Shown: positions 17,425-26,746 of the stretch, piece after piece
Position numbering within the stretch: position 1 is the first letter of the stretch
Layout: the number at the start of each line of letters is the position of its first letter
Translations under genes and position numbers: made by a program
Origin: Chloroflexota bacterium
Lineage (GTDB): Bacteria; Chloroflexota; Anaerolineae; Anaerolineales; UBA4823
Assembly (NCBI GenBank): GCA_012516075.1
Contig: JAAYXE010000121.1
Span: 1 to 64,000 of the forward strand
Length of the DNA stretch: 64,000 nt
Direction: 5' to 3'
Notes under the pieces: model-generated
What the model saw: only the letters and a program-made list of their open reading frames with translations
What the model was told of the DNA's origin: nothing
Databases searched by the model: none

Positions 17425-20400
17425 TTACAGTGATTTGAAGACCAGTTCCACCGGGTGGAGCGCGCTCCGCCCGGTGCCGTCTTTAATTTGCGCCTCGCAG
17501 GAGACGCCGCTGGCCGCGATCAGCATGTCCTCCCCCGCGGCGCGCACCGCCGGCAGCAGCTTTAACTCCCCGATTTTCATCGACAGTTCATAGTGTTCCG
17601 CTTCATAACCGAAGGCTCCAGCCATGCCGCAGCATCCCGAGTCGATCACCTCGACCTGATAACCGGCTGCCTCCAGCAGGGCCTGCGATGCTGCAGTGCC
17701 GGTCGGGTAACCGTCGGTTGCCGGCGGCTGGGCCTTCTGGTAGCAGTGACCGTGCAGCAGCACTTTCTGGCCCGCACGGCCATCCTTCACCCGCTCCATG
17801 AAATTGGCTATGCGCAGGGTACCGTCCATTGCCGGCCGCACCAGGAACTCGTCCACCATGTAAGCCCGCTCCACCAGGCGCTGTACCTGCTCGTCCCCCG
17901 GGAAGAAGTCCAGGTATTCATCCCGCAGCGTGTAGATCTCCGATGTCTCCACCCCCACCACGGCCAGCGCTCCCTGCGGATCGACCTGCGCGATCGCTTT
18001 CAGAACACGCTCCGCATGCGCTTTTGCCTCCCGCAGGAATCCTTTCGAGATCAGCGTTCGTCCCGCGCCAGTCACCGGCAGCAGGGTTACCCGGCAGCCG
18101 GCGCGCTCCAGCAGCTCGATGGCCGCCAGGCCAACCTGCGGCTGGAAGTACTCGGTGAACGCGTCGCTCAGGAAGAGCACATGCTCCCTGGCTGCCGCTT
18201 GAGGCGCCTGCTTCCGCCCCCGGACAAGGCTGTGCAGCGAGCGCCCGGCAAGCTGCGGCAGTGACCGCTGCCCCGCGATGCCCGGCCAGCGGTCAGCAAG
18301 CCTGCGCGCCAGTCCCGTCCTCAGCACTGGGTTGGCCAGCGGAGCCAGGTGGTGGCCTGCACCTGCCAGGCGGTCGATGTAGGCGAAGAGGTAATCTCTC
18401 ACCCGGCGGCCGTGCCGGTCTGCCCAGCGCTGCTCGAACTCGTACTTGAGCTTCGCCATATCCACCGCCGAAGGGCACTCCGCCTTGCAGCCCTTACACG
18501 CCAGGCACAGGTCCAGGGCTTCATACACGCTTTTCTCTGCCAGGTCCTGTGCCGGAAAGCGCCCCGAAAGCAGCGCCCGCAGCAGGTTCGCCCGGCCGCG
18601 CGTGCTGTGCATCTCTTCCTGGGTCGCCTGGAAGGACGGGCACATCACCCCGTCCGCTTTGCGGCAAACGCCGGCACCGTTACACTGCTCTACAGCCCCG
18701 TCCAGCCCGGCCTGCGCGCTGAAATCCAGCACCGGCACCCAGCTCTGGCGTACGGCTGCGGTGCTGTAATCAGGCTCGTAGCGCAGGCTGGCGTCCATGG
18801 GCGGAACCGCGCTCCCTGGCCCCAGGTTCACGATCTTCCCCGGGTTCAGCAGGTTGTGCGGGTCTGCTGCCGCTTTCAAATCGCGAAAAGCCTGGTAAAT
18901 CCGCGGCCCGAAGGTTTTCTCCAGCCATTCCGAACGCGCCAGGCCGTCGCCGTGCTCCCCGCTGGGGGCGCCGCCCAGCTGCAGTGTCAGCTCGACGGCC
19001 TGCTGGGCGATGCGGCGCAGTTCCTGCCGTCCCTGTACGCTTTTCAGGTTGAGCAGCGGGCGGATATGCAGGCAGCCCGCCGATGCGTGGGCATAGACCC
19101 CGGCGGTTGTGCCGTGCTCCGCCAGCAAACGCTCCATTTCGGCGGCGAACGTCCCCAGGTTCTCCACCGGCACTGCCAGGTCTTCGATAAACCCGATCCC
19201 TTTCGTATCGCCGGGCTGCGACTGCAGGATTCCCAGCCCCACCTTGCGCAGCCCCCACACACGGCTCTGTTCGGCCGGGCTTTCCGCCAGCAGAACTCTG
19301 CCCTGTGCTGCCAGACGGCCGGCCTGGGCACGCAGGCGCTCGGGCGAATTGCCGGCGAATTCCAGCACCAGCAGGGCTTCCGGTGCTCGATCTCCCGCAG
19401 CCAGCGAATCGACGAAGGCCGCCTGGGCGGCATACGCCGGCACGGAGCGCGCCAGATCGATCAGCAGGCGCGGGATCAGCTCAACTGCCGTGGGGCCGTA
19501 TTCCAGCAGCGCAGGGACGGCGTCACACGCCTGTCCGATCCCTTCATAACCCAGCACGGCCAGCAGGCGGTGCGCCGGCATCGGGACGATGCGCAGCGTG
19601 GCCCTGCGGATCACGCCCAGCGTCCCCTCCGAGCCGGCCAGCAGCGGCGCCAGATTGACCGTCCCGGCCTCTACTGGCGGGTACGGCCGGGGATCGTAAT
19701 CCGCCCAGCGCGGCGGCGCTCCCGGAGACCAGGGCAGCAGGTAGTTCAGGTTGTACCCCGAAGCCCGCCGCCACACCCGCGGCCAGGCAGCCCGGATTTC
19801 CTCGCCCAGCTCGCTGCGAATGCGCTGCGCACAGCGGAAAATCCGGCTCTCCAGCGAGTTTCCATCTGCGGCTGCGCGCTGTGTAAAAGCATCCTCGCTC
19901 AGGGCACTGAACGAGGCCACCGAACCGTCCGCCAGGACGGTCTCCACGGAAACCAGGTGGTCGGCCATCATGCCGTACAGGATCGAGTGTGCGCCGGTGG
20001 CGTTGTTTGCGATGCTTCCGCCCAGAGTCGCCCGTTCTGCGGAGGCCGGGTCGGGGCCGATCTGGAATCCCTGGTGCTTCAGGATGCGGTTCAACGTCTG
20101 CAGCACCAGCCCCGGCTCAACCGTGACCGTCTGCGCTTCCAGGTCCAGCGCCAGGATCTGGTTAAGATGCCGTGAGCAGTCCAGGATCATCGCCGGTCCG
20201 ATCGCCTGGCCGGCCAGGCTTGACCCCGCGCCGCGCGCCAGCACCGGCACGCCGTACCCCGCGCAGATCTCCACCGTCGCGGACAGCTCATCCAGCGTGC
20301 GGGGGAAGACCACGCCCAGCGGTTCGATCTGGTAGATCGAGGCGTCCGTGCTGTACAGGATGCGCGTGGTCAGGTCACAGCGCACCTCGCCGCTCAGGTT

Positions 20401-20454
20401 TTTCTTTAACTGGTTCTCAAGATCCGGGATGGGGGATGCCTCGCTCAGTTTCAC
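17425..20454 (-). CDS. FAD-linked oxidase plus Fe-S oxidoreductase fusion (2-hydroxyacid dehydrogenase-like)
   Basis: This 1009-residue protein fuses a GlcD/D-lactate-dehydrogenase-like flavoprotein with a GlcF-like iron-sulfur part. The FAD-binding domain (about residues 30-265) has PVLARGAGSSLAGQAIG and IGPDPASAERATLGGSIANN. The FAD-oxidase C-terminal domain ends near LLNPGKIV (about 540). A ferredoxin-type region follows, with CLACKGCKAECPS for a 4Fe-4S centre and a nearby Cys in GVMCPSFQ. Two CCG-type repeats come last, with HGHCYQKA and DSGCCGMAGAFGYE. It probably oxidises D-lactate, glycolate or another 2-hydroxyacid and passes electrons onward; the substrate is not readable. It is a single gene converging on mmdB. 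Confidence 0.88.
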   Translation of the reverse strand: MKLSEASPIPDLENQLKKNLSGEVRCDLTTRILYSTDASIYQIEPLGVVFPRTLDELSATVEICAGYGVPVLARGAGSSLAGQAIGPAMILDCSRHLNQILALDLEAQTVTVEPGLVLQTLNRILKHQGFQIGPDPASAERATLGGSIANNATGAHSILYGMMADHLVSVETVLADGSVASFSALSEDAFTQRAAADGNSLESRIFRCAQRIRSELGEEIRAAWPRVWRRASGYNLNYLLPWSPGAPPRWADYDPRPYPPVEAGTVNLAPLLAGSEGTLGVIRRATLRIVPMPAHRLLAVLGYEGIGQACDAVPALLEYGPTAVELIPRLLIDLARSVPAYAAQAAFVDSLAAGDRAPEALLVLEFAGNSPERLRAQAGRLAAQGRVLLAESPAEQSRVWGLRKVGLGILQSQPGDTKGIGFIEDLAVPVENLGTFAAEMERLLAEHGTTAGVYAHASAGCLHIRPLLNLKSVQGRQELRRIAQQAVELTLQLGGAPSGEHGDGLARSEWLEKTFGPRIYQAFRDLKAAADPHNLLNPGKIVNLGPGSAVPPMDASLRYEPDYSTAAVRQSWVPVLDFSAQAGLDGAVEQCNGAGVCRKADGVMCPSFQATQEEMHSTRGRANLLRALLSGRFPAQDLAEKSVYEALDLCLACKGCKAECPSAVDMAKLKYEFEQRWADRHGRRVRDYLFAYIDRLAGAGHHLAPLANPVLRTGLARRLADRWPGIAGQRSLPQLAGRSLHSLVRGRKQAPQAAAREHVLFLSDAFTEYFQPQVGLAAIELLERAGCRVTLLPVTGAGRTLISKGFLREAKAHAERVLKAIAQVDPQGALAVVGVETSEIYTLRDEYLDFFPGDEQVQRLVERAYMVDEFLVRPAMDGTLRIANFMERVKDGRAGQKVLLHGHCYQKAQPPATDGYPTGTAASQALLEAAGYQVEVIDSGCCGMAGAFGYEAEHYELSMKIGELKLLPAVRAAGEDMLIAASGVSCEAQIKDGTGRSALHPVELVFKSL

Positions 20455-20543
20455 GAGTCGATTCTAACACAGCCGGTTTGTGGGCCGCGGGTGATGCTGC
20501 GCATCTCGGCCGCTGAAAACTCCGAGGGACATGGACCTTAATC

Positions 20544-20586
20544 CCCTCCCCTGTGAGCGAGCGGCAGCGAGCGAAGCGGGGGAGGG
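20544..20586. repeat. GC-rich intergenic hairpin
   Basis: CCCTCCCC (20544-20551) pairs with GGGGAGGG (20579-20586). The loop contains GAGCGAGCGGCAGCGAGCGA, itself built of repeated GAGCGA/CAGCGA units. It resembles GC-rich dispersed intergenic repeats; no second copy is in the window. Confidence 0.55.
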
Positions 20587-20682
20587 TCAGGGTCTCACAA
20601 GGGCAGGTTTTTTATGCAGGGATTAGATAATTCACTCCGCGCCAGATGGTATGTCCGAAACAGAAGCACGATCGTTTCGCCA

Positions 20683-20732
20683 GCAGGCCGCTTCGACTGC
20701 GGGGCTTACGCCCCTCCGCTCAGCGTGCCTGC
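20683..20732 (-). repeat. 50-bp palindromic intergenic repeat, copy 1
   Basis: Read on the minus strand, it starts GCAGGC, has TGAGCGG at positions 11-17, a variable hairpin (GGGGC-GTAA-GCCCC), AGTCGAAG near position 35 and ends GGCCTGC. The copy at 32641-32690 has the same length, ends and boxes but a different central hairpin. Confidence 0.75.
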
Positions 20733-21017
20733 GGGCGAAATACCCGCCACCCAGGCGCCCTTCGATCGAGCGGTCGTTCTTTGACCGCCGCTCTGGATGC
20801 CTGGTAAATATATTGAGATTAATTACCTGCCTCTGTTTTTCCCGGTAATTAGCCATGGTCCTGTGACCGCAGCCCTCGACGCGCTGTTTCTCCTGCCGAG
20901 TGAAAAAGGAAAATCTCTGAGAGCAGGACCATCGATCCGTAAAGCAGCCTGTATGCAGCCGCCCCAGCACCGTTACAATATAACCGTTACCCGCAAGGTA
21001 TACGGGATCCATCCATT

Positions 21018-21875
21018 ATGAAAAACCGCCCCTCCCTCACCGCCCTCGGCATCGCCCTGATGCGCGCTATCGAAAGCAGCCGTCCGGAGGACGAACGCCT
21101 GGTTTACGACCCTTATGCGCGCCATTTCATATCGCCTATCCTCTGGCTGGCGGGGCGCTTCTTCGTCCGCAGCGGATACAGCGAGCGCCGCGGGCCGGGC
21201 GTGACCGGTTTCCTGGCCGCTCGCGAACGAATCATCGACGACACCCTGCGCCAGGCACTGGCGGAAGGGGCCTGCCAGGTCGTGCTGCTCGGCGCCGGGT
21301 ACGACACCCGTCCCTACCGCATGCCCGAGCTGAAAAGCGTGCCGGTCTTCGAGGTCGACCACCCGGCCACACAGGAACACAAGCGCCGCCGCCTGCAGGC
21401 CATCCTTCCTGCCATCCCCCCAAACGTCACCTTCGTCCCCATCGACTTCAACCAGCAGTCACTGGCCGGCAGCCTGCTCCCGGCCGGCTGCAGCCGCAAA
21501 GAGAAGACCGTCTTCATCTGGCAGGGGGTGATCTATTACCTCGACCCCGACGCCGTCGATTCCACCCTGCAGTTCATCACAAACCATTTTCCCGCCGGAA
21601 GCCGGCTGGTGTTTGACTATGCGCTGCAGTCCCACCTGGATTCTCCCCAGGGCGAAGTACGGTCGACCAACCGCTACGGCCGCTTCACCGGCGAGCGGCT
21701 GCGCTATGCGATCCCGGACGGCGGGCTGGAGGCATTCCTCCAGGCGCGCGGCTTCCGCCTGCTCGTCGATTACCGTGCCGCCGACCTGCACCGCATGTAT
21801 TTCACCGGGAAACGCAGCCGGCGCACCATCTCGCCCGGTTATGCCGTTGCCGTTGCCGGAGTGGCCCACCGGTAA
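21018..21875 (+). CDS. Class I SAM-dependent methyltransferase, leucine-carboxyl-methyltransferase-like
   Basis: This 285-residue protein belongs to the TIGR00027/PF04072 group of S-adenosylmethionine methyltransferases. It has the N-terminal SRPEDERLVYDPYARHF box, the SAM loop VVLLGAGYDTRPYRM (near residue 96), and FEVDHPATQEHKRRRL. IWQGVIYYLDPDAVDSTL (near 170) is the post-motif typical of the family. Bacterial members are poorly characterised, and the substrate is unknown. The ribosome-binding site is weak. It is transcribed alone, with the FAD/Fe-S gene divergent upstream. Confidence 0.85.
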   Translation: MKNRPSLTALGIALMRAIESSRPEDERLVYDPYARHFISPILWLAGRFFVRSGYSERRGPGVTGFLAARERIIDDTLRQALAEGACQVVLLGAGYDTRPYRMPELKSVPVFEVDHPATQEHKRRRLQAILPAIPPNVTFVPIDFNQQSLAGSLLPAGCSRKEKTVFIWQGVIYYLDPDAVDSTLQFITNHFPAGSRLVFDYALQSHLDSPQGEVRSTNRYGRFTGERLRYAIPDGGLEAFLQARGFRLLVDYRAADLHRMYFTGKRSRRTISPGYAVAVAGVAHR

Positions 21876-21921
21876 GCGGACACCATTAAGGCATTTTGCG
21901 AATCTCTTCACAAAAACCTTA

Positions 21922-21950
21922 TTGACGTAGGGGAAATTTGCCATTACACT
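21922..21950 (+). promoter_or_regulatory. Sigma-70-type promoter for aminotransferase-pckA
   Basis: TTGACG (21922-21927) is followed by a 17-base spacer and TACACT (21945-21950), close to consensus. It lies 116 bases before the aminotransferase start, leaving an untranslated leader of about 110 bases. Confidence 0.75.
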
Positions 21951-22066
21951 TCCGTGCAAATTAAATCCGGCCCGGTGCCGCATTTCACCGCGGCGAACAT
22001 TCTGGGCCCAGAACCGGCCGGGTGACATTTACCCTCCAGCATCCATCTCGAGGAGACGCATAGATC

Positions 22067-23284
22067 ATGACTATCAGCCAGGTTGCCGCAGCAATTGCCG
22101 AATCGCCTACCCTCGCGCTGAATGAAGAAGCCAGGCGCCTGCGCGAGAAAGGCGAGCCCGTCATCAATATGGGCATCGGAGAGCCAAAGAACAAAGCGCC
22201 GATCGCCGCGATCCTCACCTCCGCCGCCAAGCTGACCGCCGGCGACATCAAATACACCCCCGTCGATGGCATTCCCTCCCTCAAAAAAGCCATCATCCGC
22301 TATACCGAGGAAAACTACGGCCGCATTCCGGCTCCCGAGAATGTGATCGTATCCGCCGGCGCCAAGCAGTCACTCTTCAACATCCTCTTCACGCTGCTCA
22401 ACCCGCAGGATGAGGTCATCCTGCTCGCCCCCTACTGGGTCAGCTATCCCGAGATGATCAAAATGGTGCGCGCTGTACCGGTGATCGTCACACCCGAGGA
22501 CGGTGGTTTCCATCCCCGCATGCAGGAGATCGAGGCCGCCGTCAGCCCGTATACCCGCGCCATCATCGTCAACAGCCCCAACAACCCCTCGGGTGTGGTC
22601 TACTCGGAGGCCTTCATCGCCGATATTGTCGACTTCTGCGAACGCCGGGGCATTTACCTGATCATGGATGACATCTACCATAAGCTGGTCTACGACGGTG
22701 CCTGCGCGGTCCCGGCTTACCGGTACACACGCAAAGATATCGATTCCAGCATGGTGATCGTCGTCAACGGCGTCTCCAAGCTCTACGGGATGACCGGCTT
22801 CCGCATCGGCTGGACGGTCGCCAGCCGTAAGCTGGTGGCGGTGATGAACAACGTCCAGGCGCAAACGACCTCCTGCACGGCGCTGATCCTTCAGGCGGCT
22901 GCAGAAGGTGCGCTGACCGGTTTGCAGAACGTGGTCGAATCGCTGCGTATGACCTTCGACAACAACCGCCGTGTGATCATGCAGGAACTGCGCGCCTTCA
23001 ACGGCGTCAGGGTGATCGAGCCGCAGGGTGCCTTTTATGTGCTGCCCGACTTCAGCGCATACTCGAAAGATTCCGTCGCACTGGCGCGCATGCTCCTCCA
23101 AAAAGCCCTGGTGGTAACAGTGCCGGGCAAGGAGTTTGGCATGGAAGGTCACCTGCGCCTGAGCTACGCCGGCAGCGTCAAAGACATCCAGACGGCTGTG
23201 GAGCGCATGAAATGGGCGCTTGACCCCACGTCACCCAACGAAATCTATATCGGCGACAGAAAAATGGTGAGGGACTGGCTATGA
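22067..23284 (+). CDS. Class I aminotransferase, probably aspartate aminotransferase
   Basis: This 405-residue PLP enzyme of fold type I, aminotransferase class I, has an N-terminus (MGIGEPKNKAPIAA) and YTPVDGIPSLKKAI of the AspAT-Ib type. IIVNSPNNPSGVVY and MDDIYHKLVYDG carry the cofactor-binding Asn and Asp. The PLP lysine is in NGVSKLYGMTGFRIGW, and the substrate-binding Arg is likely in HLRLSYAG. It probably interconverts aspartate and oxaloacetate. pckA follows with a 4-base overlap, so both act on oxaloacetate. The start follows GAGGAG at a good spacing. Confidence 0.85.
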   Translation: MTISQVAAAIAESPTLALNEEARRLREKGEPVINMGIGEPKNKAPIAAILTSAAKLTAGDIKYTPVDGIPSLKKAIIRYTEENYGRIPAPENVIVSAGAKQSLFNILFTLLNPQDEVILLAPYWVSYPEMIKMVRAVPVIVTPEDGGFHPRMQEIEAAVSPYTRAIIVNSPNNPSGVVYSEAFIADIVDFCERRGIYLIMDDIYHKLVYDGACAVPAYRYTRKDIDSSMVIVVNGVSKLYGMTGFRIGWTVASRKLVAVMNNVQAQTTSCTALILQAAAEGALTGLQNVVESLRMTFDNNRRVIMQELRAFNGVRVIEPQGAFYVLPDFSAYSKDSVALARMLLQKALVVTVPGKEFGMEGHLRLSYAGSVKDIQTAVERMKWALDPTSPNEIYIGDRKMVRDWL

Positions 23285-24921
23285 ACAACTTATTGAACAT
23301 CAAGACGCCTGCCGAAGCGCAGGCCCTCTCCCTGAAAAGCGATTACGGGTTGGAAAACCACGGCCTGTTCAATCTGCGCCAGGTATACTGGAATCTGCCG
23401 GTGGAAGCCCTCTACGAGGAGGCCATCTTCAGAAACGAAGGCAAGATGGCCCGCCACGGCCCCTTTGTGGTGCATACCGGTAAACACACCGCCCGCGCCG
23501 CGAATGACAAATTCATCGTGCGCGAGCCTTCCACCGAAGAAAACGTCTGGTGGGGGCAGTACAACCGCCCTTACCCCGCGGACCGTTTCAACGAGCTGTA
23601 TAACCGCGTGCAGGGCTTCCTGCAGGGGAAAGACGTCTTCGTGCAGGACTGCTACGCCGGCGCCGATCCGGACTACCGCCTGCCGGTGCGCATCATCACG
23701 GAGTACGCCTGGCACAGCCACTTCGCGCGCAACATGTTCCTGCTTCCAGAAACCAGCGAGGCGTACCGCTACCACGTCCCGGAGTTTACCGTCATCTGCG
23801 TACCTTCCTTTAAGGCGTTCCCCCAGATCGACGGCACCAACTCCAACACGGTGATCGTGATCAACTTCGACCAGCGCCTGTGCATCATCGGCAACACCGG
23901 TTACGCCGGGGAGATCAAGAAGTCGGTCTTCACCATCATGAACTACCTGCTCCCCCTGCAGGGCGTGATGACCATGCACTGCTCGGCCAACCAGGGGCCG
24001 GATGGCGACGTCGCCCTTTTCTTCGGGCTCTCCGGGACGGGGAAGACCACCCTCTCGGCCGACCCGCAGCGCAAGCTGATCGGCGACGACGAGCACGGCT
24101 GGAGCGATGCGGGCATCTTCAACTTTGAAGGCGGCTGCTACGCCAAGGTGATTGCCCTTTCCCCAACCGCCGAACCGCAGATATACGCCACCACGCGCCG
24201 CTTCGGCACGATCCTGGAAAACGTGGTCTACGATCCGGTCACGCGCCTGATCGACCTGAACGACGACAGCTTCACCGAGAACACGCGCGCCTCGTACCCG
24301 CTGGAGTTCATCGACAACGCACTGCCGGAGAAGCACGGCGGTCACCCGAAGAACATTGTCCTGCTCACCTGCGACGCCTCCGGCGTGATGCCGCCGATCG
24401 CCCGCCTGTCGCCCGACCAGGCGCTCTACCACTTTATTTCCGGCTACACGGCCAAGGTCGGCGGCACCGAGATTGGCCTGGGAGAGGAGCCTGAGATCAC
24501 CTTCAGCACCTGCTTCGGCGGGCCGTTCATGGTCCACCACCCCGCCTATTATGCCGACCTGCTCAAGCGCAAGATCCTGCGCTACGGCGTCAAGTGCTGG
24601 CTGCTCAACACCGGCTGGGTGGGCGGTCCATACGGCGTGGGCAAGCGCATCAGCATCCACCACACGCGCGCCCTGCTCAACGCTGCCCTGAACGGCGTGC
24701 TGGACGATGTGGAGTACTGCACCGACCCCGTCTTCGGCTTCGAAGTGCCCCGCCGCTGCCCGGACGTGCCCGATTCGGTGTTAGACCCGGCATCATCCTG
24801 GTCCAGCCCGGAAGCGTACATGAAGCGCTACCGCAGTCTGGCTGCGCGCTTTATCGATAATTTCAAGAAGTTCCAGGACAGCGTCCCGGAAGAAGTTCGC
24901 AGCGCCGGCCCGCGCATCTGA
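23281..24921 (+). CDS. pckA: Phosphoenolpyruvate carboxykinase (ATP)
   Basis: This is an ATP-type PEP carboxykinase of 546 residues. It interconverts oxaloacetate plus ATP with PEP, CO2 and ADP, for gluconeogenesis or in reverse for CO2 fixation and ATP gain. The P-loop is GLSGTGKTTLSADP (kinase-1a), followed by the metal-binding IGDDEHGWSD. HTGKHTARAANDKFIV, YAWHSHFARNMF and LNTGWVGGPYGVGKRISIHHTRAL are also typical. It overlaps the aminotransferase gene by ATGA. A strong terminator follows 70 bases after the stop. Confidence 0.96.
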   Translation: MNNLLNIKTPAEAQALSLKSDYGLENHGLFNLRQVYWNLPVEALYEEAIFRNEGKMARHGPFVVHTGKHTARAANDKFIVREPSTEENVWWGQYNRPYPADRFNELYNRVQGFLQGKDVFVQDCYAGADPDYRLPVRIITEYAWHSHFARNMFLLPETSEAYRYHVPEFTVICVPSFKAFPQIDGTNSNTVIVINFDQRLCIIGNTGYAGEIKKSVFTIMNYLLPLQGVMTMHCSANQGPDGDVALFFGLSGTGKTTLSADPQRKLIGDDEHGWSDAGIFNFEGGCYAKVIALSPTAEPQIYATTRRFGTILENVVYDPVTRLIDLNDDSFTENTRASYPLEFIDNALPEKHGGHPKNIVLLTCDASGVMPPIARLSPDQALYHFISGYTAKVGGTEIGLGEEPEITFSTCFGGPFMVHHPAYYADLLKRKILRYGVKCWLLNTGWVGGPYGVGKRISIHHTRALLNAALNGVLDDVEYCTDPVFGFEVPRRCPDVPDSVLDPASSWSSPEAYMKRYRSLAARFIDNFKKFQDSVPEEVRSAGPRI

Positions 24922-24990
24922 CCTGCATTCTCCATAAAACAGCGCTGCAGGCATGCCGCGGCACTGAGAATTTGACTTCCCTCTGAAACG

Positions 24991-25045
24991 AAAAAGCGCT
25001 GAAAGATCTGAGCTGTAATAACAGCGGATCCTTTCAGCGCTTTTT
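24991..25045. terminator. Bidirectional terminator after pckA
   Basis: AAAAAGCGCTGAAAG (24991-25005) pairs with CTTTCAGCGCTTTTT (25031-25045), a 15-bp stem with T-runs in both directions. It serves pckA (plus) and the small membrane protein gene (minus). Its stem core repeats that at 11294-11341. Confidence 0.88.
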
Positions 25046-25091
25046 GACGTATTGATCCCAGACGGTTTAATAAAGCACGGCTCTCACCGCA

Positions 25092-25304
25092 TCACAGCGC
25101 CCAGGCCAGCAGCACGCCGATAATAGCCACGATCACGCCCAGATGCAGCAGCAGGTCGCTCTCCCGCAGCCACCCGGCCGCCGGAATGAACTGCAGCACC
25201 CCGTTCAACACCACAAGGAAAAGCGCCAGCAGCAGCGGCAGCCCTTTGCGGTGCGCCAGGAAATCCGATATCCGGTCCAGTGACTCGTTAAACCACTTCT
25301 GCAT
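25092..25304 (-). CDS. Small membrane protein, two predicted spans
   Basis: This 70-residue protein has no family I recognise. An amphipathic N-terminus (MQKWFNESLDRISDFLAHRKG) is followed by two hydrophobic spans, about residues 22-42 and 52-70, the second ending at the C-terminus (IIGVLLAWAL). It starts 3 bases after the hflX stop, so it is almost certainly translated as the last gene of that operon. Its position next to a GTPase and a kinase gives no clear function. Confidence 0.65.
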   Translation of the reverse strand: MQKWFNESLDRISDFLAHRKGLPLLLALFLVVLNGVLQFIPAAGWLRESDLLLHLGVIVAIIGVLLAWAL

Positions 25305-25307
25305 GCT

Positions 25308-26735
25308 TTATGCTTCCTGGGTCTCATCCTCATCGTCCGGTCCGTAGCCCGGCAGCTCAATCAACTCCTGATCGTCGTGCTCATAACCATCGCCGGCCGG
25401 CGCTTCCTCGCTCGCCGGCAGCCGGGTGAATGGCTGGAAGCGGGCGATCAATCGGCCCGGCAGACGTCCCTGAATGAATACGCCGCCGCGACTGTGCTCA
25501 ACGCGCTCCACCTGCCCAAATTCATGGAAGGTGGAGATCAGCCCGCCTTCCTTATACGGCAGCCGAACGGCAATTGGCTGGTAGCGCTCATACAGTTCCC
25601 GGCCCACCACGGTCAGCAGATCATTGATCCCGTCGCCGGTCAGTGCGGAGATAGCCACCGAGTTGGGGAAAGACTCCACCGTCTGTCGGGCTCGATCCGG
25701 GTCGTTCAACCGGTCGATCTTGTTCAGCACGGTCAGGACCGGGATGTGGCCGGCCTCGATCTCCGCCAGCGTCTGGTGTACGGCGTTGGCCTGCGCGATG
25801 GCGTTCGGGTGAGTGATGTCCACAACGTGCAGCAGCAGGTCCGCCTCGGTGATCTCCTCCAGCGTGGCGCGGAAGGCAGCTACCAGTGCGGTGGGCAGTT
25901 TCTGAATAAACCCTACCGTATCGGTGAACAGCGCCAGGTGACCGCCGGGCAGCTCCACCCGGCGCGTGGTCGGGTCCAGCGTGGCGAAAAGCTGGTCGGC
26001 GACGTACACATCCGCGTTCGTCAGGCGGTTGAGCAGCGTGGATTTCCCGGCATTGGTGTAGCCCACCAGCGCCACCACCGGGATGCGCGAGCGCTTGCGC
26101 CGCAGGCGGTGATGCAGGCGGTGGGTGCGCACCTTCTCCAGTTCGGCTTTCAGGTGGTCGATCCGGCGGCGGATATCTCGCCGGTCCACTTCCAGCTGCG
26201 TTTCACCCGGGCCGCGCAGGCCGACGCCGCCCACGCTGCCGGTGCGTCCACCACCGCCGCCTGCCTGGCGGGCCAGGTGAGTCCAGGCACGAGTCAGGCG
26301 CGGCAGGCGGTACTCGTACTGCGCCAGTTCCACCTGCAGGGCGCCCTCGCGGGTGTTGGCATGCTGGGCGAAGATATCCAGGATCAACGTCGTGCGGTCG
26401 ATAATCCGCACACGGTCGCGAAAGATCTTCTCCAGTTCGCGCAGCTGCCGCGGCGAGAGTTCTTCATCGAAGATCAACACCTCCGCCTGCAGTTCTTCAG
26501 CCAGGGCTTTGACTTCTTCTACTTTACCCGGGCCGATAAAGGTCTGGGAGTTGGGGTGCTCGAGCTTCTGCGTGGCCTGCCCGACCACGTCCAGGCCGGC
26601 GGTATCGGCCAGCAGCGCCAGCTCGTTGAGTGAATCTTCCAGGGGCAGCAGCCCGTTTTGACCGTAAATTTCTACACCAATCAGAAATGCACGTTCACGC
26701 GGCCGTGTTGTCGGTTCTGGCAGTTTTTTCGACAT
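25308..26735 (-). CDS. hflX: GTPase HflX
   Basis: This is a 475-residue HflX, a ribosome-associated GTPase that splits stalled ribosomes after stress. The N-terminal HflX domain has NSQTFIGPGKVEEV and ELSPRQLRELEK. A Gly-rich linker (RQAGGGGGRTGSVGG-GLRGPGETQLEVDRR) leads to the G domain. That domain has G1 GYTNAGKST, G3 DTVGFIQKLP and G4 NKIDRL. The C-terminal tail (DGYEHDDQELIELPGYGPDDEDE) is strongly acidic and longer than usual. It lies 11 bases after a sensor kinase gene and 3 bases before a small membrane protein gene. Confidence 0.93.
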   Translation of the reverse strand: MSKKLPEPTTRPRERAFLIGVEIYGQNGLLPLEDSLNELALLADTAGLDVVGQATQKLEHPNSQTFIGPGKVEEVKALAEELQAEVLIFDEELSPRQLRELEKIFRDRVRIIDRTTLILDIFAQHANTREGALQVELAQYEYRLPRLTRAWTHLARQAGGGGGRTGSVGGVGLRGPGETQLEVDRRDIRRRIDHLKAELEKVRTHRLHHRLRRKRSRIPVVALVGYTNAGKSTLLNRLTNADVYVADQLFATLDPTTRRVELPGGHLALFTDTVGFIQKLPTALVAAFRATLEEITEADLLLHVVDITHPNAIAQANAVHQTLAEIEAGHIPVLTVLNKIDRLNDPDRARQTVESFPNSVAISALTGDGINDLLTVVGRELYERYQPIAVRLPYKEGGLISTFHEFGQVERVEHSRGGVFIQGRLPGRLIARFQPFTRLPASEEAPAGDGYEHDDQELIELPGYGPDDEDETQEA

Positions 26736-26746
26736 GCAAACCTTTC

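Larger units (their letters stand above)
20455..21017. other. 563-base divergent intergenic region carrying repeats
   Basis: This region lies between the start of the FAD/Fe-S gene (minus) and a methyltransferase gene (plus). It holds no supported coding frame. It contains a GC-rich hairpin (20544-20586) and a 50-bp palindromic repeat (20683-20732), both listed. A possible -10 element TACAAT at 20974-20979 precedes the methyltransferase but has no good -35. Confidence 0.6.

Noticed and set aside
18349-20175. 608-codon open frame opposite the FAD/Fe-S gene
   Set aside because: It is antisense to an intact gene with clear domains, has no family sequence, and long mirror frames are expected at this GC content. 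The same holds for frames opposite rel (44858-46726), pckA (23290-24663), sucA (4450-5754) and hisD (35260-36513).
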